Made by a program: the position numbers and the translations under genes. Of a stretch of 33,018 nt of DNA, positions 1 through 6,092 are shown in pieces. The stretch lies in NCBI GenBank assembly GCA_902775355.1, contig CACYLY010000051.1:1-33018 (forward strand), in the 5' to 3' direction. Source of the DNA: Oscillospiraceae bacterium (GTDB lineage Bacteria; Bacillota; Clostridia; Oscillospirales; Oscillospiraceae). Positions within the stretch are counted from its first letter, which is position 1. Every line of letters starts with the position of its first letter. The notes under the pieces are model-generated. The model ran no database searches. It was not told where the DNA came from and saw nothing but the letters and a program-made list of their open reading frames with translations.

Positions 1-1
1 C

Positions 2-448
2 CTGAAGGACGAGTCCACCGAGACCACCGTTACCGGCACCGAGATGTTCCACAAGACCCTCGAGTACGCCGAGGCCGGCGACAACGTGGGCTGCCTGCTG
101 CGCGGCATCGACAAGAAGTCCGTGGAGCGCGGCCAGGTTCTGGCTGCTCCCAAGAGCATTCACCCCCACACCAAGTTCAAGGGTCAGGTTTACGTTCTGA
201 CCAAGGAAGAGGGCGGCCGTCACACCCCGTTCTTCAACAACTACCGTCCCCAGTTCTACTTCCGTACCACCGACGTGACCGGCGTCATCTCCCTGCCCGA
301 AGGCACTGAGATGTGCATGCCCGGCGACAACGTCGACATGGACGTGGAGCTGATCACCCCCATCGCCATTGAGAAGGGCCTGCGCTTCGCTATCCGCGAG
401 GGCGGCCGTACCGTTGGCTCCGGTGTTGTCATCGCCATCAACGAGTAA
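2..448 (+). CDS. tuf: Elongation factor Tu, C-terminal part (5' end outside window)
   Basis: EF-Tu is the GTPase that delivers aminoacyl-tRNA to the ribosome. The reading frame is open from base 2 and covers domains 2 and 3. Visible hallmarks are [25 protein letters not shown], the block GGRHTPFF followed by [14 protein letters not shown], and the C-terminal [13 protein letters not shown]. The GTPase domain lies upstream of the window, so the ATG at 44 is internal and not the start. The stop is TAA at 446-448 and a strong intrinsic terminator follows within 15 bases, so this is the last gene of its operon (usually the str operon, rpsL-rpsG-fusA-tuf; that part is inferred). Confidence 0.98.
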   Translation: MKDESTETTVTGTEMFHKTLEYAEAGDNVGCLLRGIDKKSVERGQVLAAPKSIHPHTKFKGQVYVLTKEEGGRHTPFFNNYRPQFYFRTTDVTGVISLPEGTEMCMPGDNVDMDVELITPIAIEKGLRFAIREGGRTVGSGVVIAINE

Positions 449-460
449 TCTACCAAAATA

Positions 461-498
461 AAAAGAGGATGTGAAAGTTGATTTCACATCCTCTTTTT
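461..498 (+). terminator. Intrinsic terminator of tuf
   Basis: A perfect 16-bp stem (461-476 with 482-497, loop GTTGA) ends in a run of T and sits 12 bases after the tuf stop codon. The A-rich left arm makes it potentially bidirectional. Confidence 0.95.
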
Positions 499-624
499 CA
501 TGTTTTAGTTTTTTTCTGTCAAATGACTGGAAACTTCATAAAAACAGCAGCGACGGGCATTGCCCGGCGTTTTCTTTTACCCGTTGGGGCGACGACGCAC
601 CCGATATATACGCGGTAACGCGTT

Positions 625-735
625 GTCTGCGGAGCGATCAGGGGATCGCTCCCTACGCGCCCCTCTTCCCAGCGCCCGTCGTCCCGTGCCAAAATGCGTA
701 TTACAACGTAGGGGTCGACGCCCTCGGCGACCCGC
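625..735. repeat. Intergenic palindromic repeats in a gene-free stretch (449-1015)
   Basis: The 567 bases between tuf and the DUF1015 gene hold no credible gene. This part contains a 9-bp inverted repeat (GGAGCGATC at 631-639 with GATCGCTCC at 644-652) followed by CCCTACGCG, and then GTAGGGGTCGACGCC with a short GGGTCG/CGACCC stem. Repeats of this look are, to my recollection, common between genes in gut Clostridia. The open frames across this stretch are low-complexity products of the repeats and carry no recognisable domain. Confidence 0.55.
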
Positions 736-736
736 T

Positions 737-800
737 GCCTTCCCCTTGAGGGGAAGGTGTCGCGGCGCGTCTCACGCAAGCGCCGTGACGGATGAGGTGT
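737..800 (+). repeat. Two-hairpin repeat, copy R1
   Basis: This is the first of several copies of a roughly 60-bp repeat. Its parts are GCCTTCCCCTTGAGGGGAAG (hairpin 1), the spacer GTG, a second hairpin (TCGCGGCGC at the left, GCGCCGTGA at the right) and the end CGGATGAGGTGT. Copies R2 (3250-3343) and R3 (4501-4569) are nearly identical. R4 (4931-4987, inverted) and R6 (5640-5690) share hairpin 1 but carry a different second hairpin. Confidence 0.85.
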
Positions 801-867
801 ACCCGCCGTCCGCGCCTTGCCGTCTGTCCGGGGCGCTTCAGGTCGCCGCCCGCCGTCCCTCTCAGCT

Positions 868-941
868 GTCATCCTGAGCGGAGTACATATTCTCTTCACG
901 AAGGATCTTTCGACTACGGCTTCGCCTTCGCTCAAGATGAC
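868..941. repeat. Inverted pair of the TCATCCTGAGCG-type repeat
   Basis: GTCATCCTGAGCG at 868-880 and CGCTCAAGATGAC at 929-941 are inverted copies with one mismatch. They enclose GAAGGATCTTTCGACTACGG and related sequence. The same motif, as TCATCCCGAGCG, is the core of the tandem array at 11571-11995, and the last unit of that array is almost the reverse complement of the right half of this element. Confidence 0.8.
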
Positions 942-963
942 AAAAACTGCTCTCAACAACGCA

Positions 964-993
964 TAAAAACTCCCGCACCCGAAGGTGCGGGAG
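964..993 (-). terminator. Intrinsic terminator after the DUF1015 gene
   Basis: On the minus strand a perfect 10-bp stem (970-979 with 984-993, tetraloop TTCG) is followed by a T run (the A run at 965-969 on the plus strand). It lies about 20 bases beyond the DUF1015 stop codon and ends the serC-serA-DUF1015 unit. Confidence 0.93.
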
Positions 994-1015
994 TCTTGCA
1001 TTATTTCTGCCTTGT

Positions 1016-2266
1016 TCAGCGGATCTTGCGGCCTTCCAGGTAATAGCGCTTCTCCCGGCTGTGGCCCATGGAGAAGGTCTTTCTGGGCAGGGCCCCGTCC
1101 CGGATAACGCCGCGGAAGAGGGAGCTCTTCTCCATGGCTGGCAGCAGGAAGCCGATGGCTTTGTCCTGCTTCGCCAGGGCAATGAGGGCGTCGTCGTCAT
1201 GGATATAGTCGATCTCGCCGGGCTGCTTGTCCTCTTTCAGGTATTTGTCCAGGAAAGCCTGGAGCACGCCCACGGGCAGCTCGCTCCTGGCCGGATCCAA
1301 GGTGACCGTGCCGGTCCTGTCCCCGCTGTACCACTGGACGGGATAGCCGCCGGGGGCGCAGTAGTCCTGCAGCGCGGCCAGCAGCTTCTCGGGCTCGGTG
1401 TTCACCACGACCCGGTGGATGGGCTCAAAAACCTGGGCCTCGTCGTGGATGTTTTCCAGCTCCACCAGGGCGTAACGGGCGGGATGCCTGCTCAGATCCT
1501 CGCCGGGATGGGCGGCCTTCAGTTCCTCATAGCAGCTCTTCGCGGTGGCCAGGGAGTGGTTCCCGTCGCCCACGGCGAAGACCATGGGCACGCCGGGCAG
1601 GCCCGTGTACTTCTCGGCCACATGGGCGCAGTAATCGGTCAGCGCGGCGTCGAAGGCTCTGGCGTCATCGTCGGCCACCAGCCAGCCGCGGATGCGGCCG
1701 CCGCCCTCCATGAGATCGAAGTCGTAGAGCTTTTTCATGCCGTCCTTCTTGGCGGCAACCGGCTCGATGAGCTTCTTTTCATGGTCGTCGCAGAGCATGA
1801 GGATGTGGGGCAGCTCGATGGGAGCGTCCCGCCGGACCCGCTGCCGGGGCGGGATGCGCTCGGGCACGGTCTTCTCCGTGGCGCGAACGCCGGAAACCGA
1901 GCCGGGATTGTAATCATAGGCGTCCAGGTCGATCTTGCCGATCAGACCCTTGCGGATCGTGCCGTTTTCCAGGGTCCGCTCCACATAGACATAGCTGTCG
2001 GGATACACGGCGAACACGCCCTGTTCCATATAATCCTGCATGGTGCGGTTGATCTGGGCGACCTCCTCAGCCTCCCGGGGAGAGCCCAGCTCGGCCTCGG
2101 GCAGGATCAGGTTGATGGTGGAGGGGGCGTCCCCGGCCTTGGCCCGGACACGGTCCCAGTAGGCCTGGTCGGAGGTGAACTGGTCGCAGGCGATGACGGC
2201 CCACTTCTCCATATCGGCGTCCTTGGGCAGCAGGATATCGGCAGGCTGAAAGATATTCTTGTTCAT
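1016..2266 (-). CDS. DUF1015 family protein, serine-operon associated
   Basis: This 416-residue protein is a full-length DUF1015 member. It starts MNKNIFQPADILLPKDADM and carries the family signature VFAVGDGNHSLATAKSCYEE near the middle, with ELENIHDEAQVFEPIHRVV and a C-terminal IDYIHDDDALIALAKQDKAIGF. No signal peptide or membrane segment is visible, so it should be cytosolic. The start at 2266 is supported by GGGAG about 9 bases upstream. It lies 21 bases after serA on the same strand, a neighbourhood I recall as recurrent in Clostridia. DUF1015 is regarded as related to ParB-like folds, in which free-serine kinases are known; a role in serine metabolism is inferred from that and from position, not shown by the sequence. 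Confidence 0.9.
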   Translation of the reverse strand: MNKNIFQPADILLPKDADMEKWAVIACDQFTSDQAYWDRVRAKAGDAPSTINLILPEAELGSPREAEEVAQINRTMQDYMEQGVFAVYPDSYVYVERTLENGTIRKGLIGKIDLDAYDYNPGSVSGVRATEKTVPERIPPRQRVRRDAPIELPHILMLCDDHEKKLIEPVAAKKDGMKKLYDFDLMEGGGRIRGWLVADDDARAFDAALTDYCAHVAEKYTGLPGVPMVFAVGDGNHSLATAKSCYEELKAAHPGEDLSRHPARYALVELENIHDEAQVFEPIHRVVVNTEPEKLLAALQDYCAPGGYPVQWYSGDRTGTVTLDPARSELPVGVLQAFLDKYLKEDKQPGEIDYIHDDDALIALAKQDKAIGFLLPAMEKSSLFRGVIRDGALPRKTFSMGHSREKRYYLEGRKIR

Positions 2267-2287
2267 GGTCGATCTCCCGCTTTTGGC

Positions 2288-3196
2288 TTACTTGGTGAAG
2301 TCCTTGATGATCTCCACGATCTCCTGACCGATGCGGGCCTGGGCCTCGGCGGTCTGGGCGCCGATATGCGGCGTGCAGGAGACGTGGGGGTGGCCGTAGA
2401 GCGCGGCGTTGGGGGAGGGCTCAGCGGCCCATACGTCCAGACCGGCGGCCCGGACCTTGCCGGAATCCAGAGCCTCCAGCAGGGCGGCCTCGTCCAGGTT
2501 GGCGCCGCGGGAGGTGTTGATGATGACCACGCCGTCCTTCATCTTGGCGATGGTCTCCGCGTTGATGATGGGCCCTTCGGCGGCGGGGGCGTGGACGGAG
2601 ATGAAGTCGGAGCGCTCCAGCAGCTCGTCCAGGGTGACGTAGGGGACGCCGTCCCTGGTGGTGGTGCCCGGCTCGTGGTGGGCGCCGTAGGCGATGACGG
2701 TCATGCCCAGGGCCTTGCACATCTCACCCAGGCAGCCGCCGATGCGGCCGTAGCCGATGATGCCCAGGGTCTTGCCGCCGATCTCCATGCCCTTGCCGTA
2801 GGTCTTTTTCTCCCAGGCGCCGTTGCGCATGGTGAAGCCGGCGTGAGAGACGAAGCGGGCGCAGGAGAGCATGTGGGCCAGAGCCAGCTCGGCCACGCTC
2901 CGGGAGGAAGCGCGGGGGGTGTTCTTCACGGTCATGCCCTTCTCTTCGGCATATTTGACGTCGATATTGTCCACGCCGACGCCGCCGCGGATGATGAGCT
3001 TCAGCTTGCCCTGAGCGGCCTCGTCGATATGATTGGCGCGGACCTTGGTCTTGGAACGGACGACCACGGCGTCGAAGTCCTTCAGCGCGGCGCCCAGCTG
3101 ATCGGGCTCATAGAACTGCTCCACGACCTCATGGCCCATTTCCCGCAGGGTGGCCATGGCCTTCTTGTCCATACCGTCGGTAACCAGAATACGCAT
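2288..3196 (-). CDS. serA: D-3-phosphoglycerate dehydrogenase, short form
   Basis: It oxidises 3-phosphoglycerate to 3-phosphohydroxypyruvate with NAD, the first step of serine synthesis. The 302 residues contain an N-terminal substrate-binding half (VVVRSKTKVRANHIDEA, LKLIIRGGVGVDNID), the Rossmann motif GIIGYGRIGG, INTSRGANLDEAALLEAL, and the C-terminal SCTPHIGAQTAEAQ with the catalytic histidine. There is no C-terminal ACT domain, so it is the short type and probably lacks serine feedback through ACT. The start is supported by GGAGGC at the right distance. It lies between serC and the DUF1015 gene, but about 190 bases of repeats separate it from serC, more than expected for an operon. Assignment to serA rather than another 2-hydroxyacid dehydrogenase rests mainly on serC next door. 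Confidence 0.93.
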   Translation of the reverse strand: MRILVTDGMDKKAMATLREMGHEVVEQFYEPDQLGAALKDFDAVVVRSKTKVRANHIDEAAQGKLKLIIRGGVGVDNIDVKYAEEKGMTVKNTPRASSRSVAELALAHMLSCARFVSHAGFTMRNGAWEKKTYGKGMEIGGKTLGIIGYGRIGGCLGEMCKALGMTVIAYGAHHEPGTTTRDGVPYVTLDELLERSDFISVHAPAAEGPIINAETIAKMKDGVVIINTSRGANLDEAALLEALDSGKVRAAGLDVWAAEPSPNAALYGHPHVSCTPHIGAQTAEAQARIGQEIVEIIKDFTK

Positions 3197-3220
3197 GATA
3201 AAAGCCTCCTATTTATAATT

Positions 3221-3248
3221 CGGAATGCGGAATGCGGAATGCGGAATT
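3221..3248. repeat. Four tandem copies of a 7-bp unit
   Basis: CGGAATG is repeated three times and followed by CGGAATT, directly beside repeat R2. It is a simple-sequence tract that can change copy number by slippage, and it lies upstream of serA in the serC-serA gap. Confidence 0.9.
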
Positions 3249-3249
3249 G

Positions 3250-3343
3250 ACGCCTCATCCGCCCCAATTTACGCGTCAAGCCTTCCCCTTGAGGGGAAGG
3301 TGGCACGGCGCGTCTCACGCAAGCGACGTGACGGATGAGGTGC
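3250..3343 (+). repeat. Two-hairpin repeat, copy R2, with inverted ends
   Basis: The core at 3280-3342 matches R1 and R3. This copy also has ACGCCTCATCCG at 3250-3261, inverted relative to CGGATGAGGTGC at 3332-3343 (10 of 12 positions pair), so the element is bounded by terminal inverted repeats. Immediately after it, 3348-3372 (GCCTTCACCTTGAAGGGAAA) looks like a degenerate extra copy of hairpin 1. Confidence 0.8.
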
Positions 3344-3386
3344 CGATAGCCTTCACCTTGAAGGGAAAGCTGAGCAGGGGAGTGCC

Positions 3387-4428
3387 TTACTTGTGCTCGG
3401 CCTCGAACTTGGTCAGGAACTCGACCAGGGCGACGACGCCCTCCTTGGGCATGGCGTTGTAGATGCTGGCGCGCAGGCCGCCCACGCTCTTGTGGCCCTT
3501 CAGGTTGTCGTAGCCGGCGGCCTTGGTGGCCTTTCATCAGGCTGCGGAACTCCTTGTCCACGGTGCCGCGGAACATCTTGGAGGAATCCAGGAAGTCGTA
3601 AAGGACCTTGGCCTTGTCCTCGTTGCGGCGGGCCATCTCTTCCAGACCGCCGATGCTCTTGAGGTACTTGAAGACCTTGCCGCAGCAGTAGATCGCCCAG
3701 CAGTTGGGGGTGTTGTACATGGAGCCGTTCTTGGCCTGGATGTCATAGCGCATGTAGACGGGCATCTTCGGGTCCAGATCCTCGCGGATCAGATCCTCGC
3801 GGATGATGACGACGCTCATGCCGGCGGGGCCCACGTTCTTCTGGACGCCGGCGTAGATCAGGCCGTAGTCTTCCACGTTGCAGGGCTTGGAGAGGAACAT
3901 GGAGCTCTGGTCGGACACCAGGATGTGGCCCTTGGTGTTGGGCAGCTGCTGGTAGGTCAGGCCGTGGATGGTCTCGTTCTCGCAGATGTAGACGTAGTCG
4001 GCGTCCTCGGGAATGTCCAGATCGGAGCAGTCGGGGATATAGGAGAAGTTGCGGTCCTTGGAGCTGGCGGCCACGATGACCTCGCCGTACTTCTTGGCCT
4101 CGGTGATGGCCTTCTTGGACCAGGCGCCGGTCTCAATGTAGACGGCTTTGCCGTTTTTCATCAGGTTCCAGGGGATGGCGGCGAACTGCAGGGTAGCGCC
4201 GCCCTGAATGAAGAGCACTTTGTAGTTGTCGGGGATGTGCATCAGCTCGCGCAGGTCCTGCTCGGCCTCGTCGGCGATCTGCTGGAAGACCTTGGAGCGG
4301 TGGGACATCTCCATGACGCACATACCGCTGCCGCGGTAGTTCATCATCTCGTCCCGGATCTCCTCCAGGACAGCCTCGGGCATCATCGCGGGGCCGGCGG
4401 AAAAGTTGTAGGTGCGGCCGTAATTCAT
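3387..4428 (-). pseudogene. serC: Phosphoserine aminotransferase, broken by an internal deletion
   Basis: SerC converts 3-phosphohydroxypyruvate to phosphoserine with glutamate and pyridoxal phosphate. The start at 4428 has AGGAGGAACC just upstream, and the protein reads well for 298 residues: YNFSAGPAMMP, the FIQGGATLQF phosphate-binding segment, and AGVQKN with the cofactor lysine K197. After EFRSLM the frame is lost at about 3534. The rest ([31 protein letters not shown], ending [10 protein letters not shown]) continues in another frame to the TAA at 3387-3389. Compared with E. coli SerC about 16 residues (NVPF to LFL) are missing; the two parts plus 16 give 362 residues, the E. coli length. 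So about 47 bases are deleted out of frame. As written the gene cannot make a normal enzyme; a sequencing or assembly error is possible. Confidence 0.9.
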
Positions 4429-4500
4429 GGTGGTTCCTCCTATAAAAAAATTTTTTTGCACTGTTCTATCTGCACGGCGCGCCGCGCCGCTGCATACAAA

Positions 4501-4569
4501 TCAAGCCTTCCCCTTGAGGGGAAGGTGGCACGGCGCGTCTCACGCAAGCGCCGTGACGGATGAGGTGTC
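4501..4569 (+). repeat. Two-hairpin repeat, copy R3 (flanks the DUF559 gene)
   Basis: It begins TCAAGCCTTCCCCTTGAGG, has the second hairpin CACGGCGC/GCGCCGTG, and ends CGGATGAGGTGT. Its last bases run into the stop codon of the DUF559 gene (TCA at 4568-4570 on the plus strand). It is inverted relative to copy R4 on the other side of that gene. Confidence 0.88.
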
Positions 4570-4927
4570 AGATTCCCTCTGACGTAAGGTGATGTAGAAT
4601 ATCTTCACAGACTGAGTCGAAATGCAGATTCACATCCAGATTGGAGTATCGTAGGACTTGCAAACCAAGTCCGGAAAGATAGTTGTCACGAATACGGTCT
4701 GCATCCATACCTTCGAGTTCAAAATGCTGAGATCCGTCCAACTCAATCACAAGTTTGGAGCTGGCACAGTAAAAATCTACGATATAGCTGCCAAGAACCT
4801 TTTGCCGATAGAAGTTGACGGGAAGCGTACGGAGAAAAACATACCAGAGGTGACGTTCCTCCTTGGTCATTTCTCGTCGAAGCTTCTGTGCATATGGGCG
4901 AAGCCGGGAATTGTTTGTCTTGTTCAT
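4568..4927 (-). CDS. DUF559 (Vsr-like) endonuclease domain protein
   Basis: A 119-residue single-domain protein of the DUF559 family, placed in the PD-(D/E)XK nuclease superfamily with Vsr mismatch endonucleases. Visible are a helical N-terminus (LRREMTKEERHLWYVFLR), then FYRQKVLGSYIVDFYCASSK and LVIELDGSQHFE, with likely metal/catalytic residues D51, E62, D64 and H68 in the usual order. I chose the ATG at 4927 rather than an in-frame ATG at 4957, because the extension would run through repeat R4. The start lies 4 bases inside R4 and the stop overlaps the end of R3, so the gene fills the space between two inverted repeat copies. The DNA substrate is unknown. It sits between the glycine riboswitch and serC and may be co-transcribed with them. 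Confidence 0.9.
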   Translation of the reverse strand: MNKTNNSRLRPYAQKLRREMTKEERHLWYVFLRTLPVNFYRQKVLGSYIVDFYCASSKLVIELDGSQHFELEGMDADRIRDNYLSGLGLQVLRYSNLDVNLHFDSVCEDILHHLTSEGI

Positions 4928-4930
4928 AGA

Positions 4931-4987
4931 ACACCTTATCCGCCCCAGTGTGAGCACTGGGGCACCTTTCCCTCAAGGGGAAGGCTT
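4931..4987 (-). repeat. Two-hairpin repeat, copy R4 (flanks the DUF559 gene, inverted)
   Basis: Read on the minus strand it starts AAGCCTTCCCCTTGAGGG, has the second hairpin GCCCCAGTG/CACTGGGGC (4942-4950 with 4955-4963) and ends CGGATAAGGTGT. Ends and hairpin 1 match R3, but the second hairpin has entirely different, still perfectly paired, arms. Confidence 0.88.
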
Positions 4988-5004
4988 TGCGGCTCTCTTT
5001 ACCA

Positions 5005-5044
5005 GGGCAAAGAAAAAGAGACAAAAAGACTCTTCGTCTTTTTG
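5005..5044 (-). terminator. Terminator after the glycine riboswitch (expression platform)
   Basis: On the minus strand CAAAAAGAC and GTCTTTTTG pair (5036-5044 with 5022-5030) around a 5-base loop, followed by a T-rich tract. It directly follows the second aptamer, whose 3' strand it could compete with, so it probably is the switch that decides read-through into the DUF559-serC-serA genes. Confidence 0.75.
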
Positions 5045-5222
5045 CCTCCGTCCTTACCTGAGAGATTCCCTTCGGCCTGAAAAAGCCTCCGGTTGCCCCT
5101 TTGGTGTGCGGGCGAGCCCGCACTTTCCGAAGTGTCGTCCGGATCCGATCCTTTTGCCTGAGAGTTTTTGCATTCCCCTTCGGCGCCGCGGCCAGCGCGG
5201 TCTCTCTCGGTATCCTTCAACC
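5044..5222 (-). promoter_or_regulatory. Tandem glycine riboswitch
   Basis: On the minus strand there are two aptamers in a row. The first runs from GGATACCGAGAGAGACC through GCGCCGAAGGGGAA to ACTCTCAGGCAAAAGGA. The second runs from about ACTTCGGAAAGTGCGGG through GGCCGAAGGGAA to TCTCTCAGGTAAGGACGG. The pairs CCGAAGGGG...CTCTCAGGCAAAAGGAC are the conserved core of glycine riboswitches, and the two-aptamer arrangement is typical. The second aptamer is the more divergent one. It lies about 90 bases after a strong promoter and just before a terminator. Downstream are a DUF559 gene and then serC-serA, so glycine probably tunes serine synthesis; whether it acts as an on or off switch cannot be read here. 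Confidence 0.9.
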
Positions 5223-5317
5223 GACCCAGATTCAGTTTTATCGCCCGGAAACCGGCACTTTCCGTGCAAACTGACCAAAAAAACGCGGAACACTCTCTTG
5301 GAATTTCGTACATAGCG

Positions 5318-5346
5318 AGTATAACATTCCAATCCAGCAAAGTCAA
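5318..5346 (-). promoter_or_regulatory. Sigma-A promoter of the riboswitch-serC-serA transcript
   Basis: On the minus strand TTGACT (5341-5346) and TATACT (5318-5323) are separated by exactly 17 bases. The predicted transcript start near 5310 gives a leader that contains the glycine riboswitch. Confidence 0.88.
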
Positions 5347-5426
5347 GCCAAAACCCGGAGAATTCCGGTACTCCCGCCGCTCCTTGCCTCCCTCTCTGAA
5401 CGTCCCTCCGCCCACGGCGGCCCGCC

Positions 5427-5604
5427 AACCTCCCCTGTGCAAGGGGAAATGCGGCTTCGCGCTGCCAGTGGCAGAGGAAGCGAAGCCGCAATTTCCGCAG
5501 CGGTCGGAAAAATGGAGCAGGCGAATGCGCGATCATTTTTCCGGGCACCGCAAGGCGGAGGGTGTCATCCGCCGATCTCCCGCGAGGAGGATGACGGAGG
5601 GGTT
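5427..5604 (+). repeat. Large composite palindromic repeat R5
   Basis: It starts AACCTCCCC and ends GGAGGGGTT, thus with inverted ends. Inside are several hairpins in series: TCCCC/GGGGA, TGCGGCTTCGC with GCGAAGCCGCA (5450-5460 with 5480-5490, perfect 11 bp, with a smaller CTGCC/GGCAG hairpin inside), and an arm ending CGGAAAAATG paired with CATTTTTCCG. No gene is seen in the whole gap from about 5350 to 6092 apart from these repeats and the promoter at 5934. Confidence 0.7.
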
Positions 5605-5639
5605 GCTCTCCGCCCCTCCCGCCGCCGCACGCCGCCGCC

Positions 5640-5690
5640 TTGCCCCCCTTGCCTAAAGGGGGGTGCCCCAGTGCGCACACTGGGGCGGGG
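5640..5690 (+). repeat. Two-hairpin repeat, copy R6
   Basis: Hairpin 1 is CCCCCCTT/AAGGGGGG (5643-5650 with 5656-5663); hairpin 2 is GCCCCAGTG/CACTGGGGC (5665-5673 with 5678-5686), the same second hairpin as copy R4. The ends are less conserved than in R1 to R4. Confidence 0.75.
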
Positions 5691-5933
5691 GGATATACCC
5701 CGCATTTCCCCGTTTTCCGGGAACAAAACCCGCGCCGCATCGTCTGATAAATGGTGTCTCTCCGGACCCTGTGCTCGTCGCACCTGCGCCCTCAGCCGGG
5801 GGCCGACGCTCCCCGGGAGCCCTCTGGAACCTGCCCCGCACTTCCGTTGTTGTCAATATGTACAAATTCTGCTTTCGTCCCACAATCTCTTGTGTTCTTA
5901 GCTGATAATTCAATTTTTTCATGAAAGTTCTTG

Positions 5934-5962
5934 TTGACTTTCTGGACAAAACGTGTCATACT
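5934..5962 (+). promoter_or_regulatory. Promoter of the giant exported protein gene
   Basis: TTGACT (5934-5939) and CATACT (5957-5962) are 17 bases apart. The predicted 5' leader is about 120 bases. This AT-richer stretch contrasts with the GC-rich repeats before it. Confidence 0.75.
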
Positions 5963-6092
5963 TTACATGTATGAATATGCTTAGGGATTACTGCGCGCAC
6001 AAGGAAATTTTTGCAGCCCGGGCCCTTGATTCATACGAGATTCAACGTAAGTAAAGGGTGCGGATTTGCGCCCATTTAAGGAGGTAACAAGC

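Noticed and set aside
471-1043. Several short open frames between tuf and the DUF1015 gene
   Set aside because: They consist of terminator and repeat sequence, and give arginine- or proline-rich peptides without any family match I can recognise.
1061-3250. A 729-codon plus-strand open frame opposite the DUF1015 and serA genes (with similar long antisense frames opposite serC, lepA, the sensor kinase and dnaB)
   Set aside because: These are shadows caused by high GC in third positions. The opposite strands encode well-conserved families.
4928-4957. Longer DUF559 protein starting at 4957
   Set aside because: The additional ten residues are encoded by repeat R4 and have no homology; the ATG at 4927 gives the normal family N-terminus.
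4743-5442. Open frames across the region of the glycine riboswitch
   Set aside because: They cross the conserved aptamer cores, the terminator and the promoter, lack ribosome sites and show no domain.
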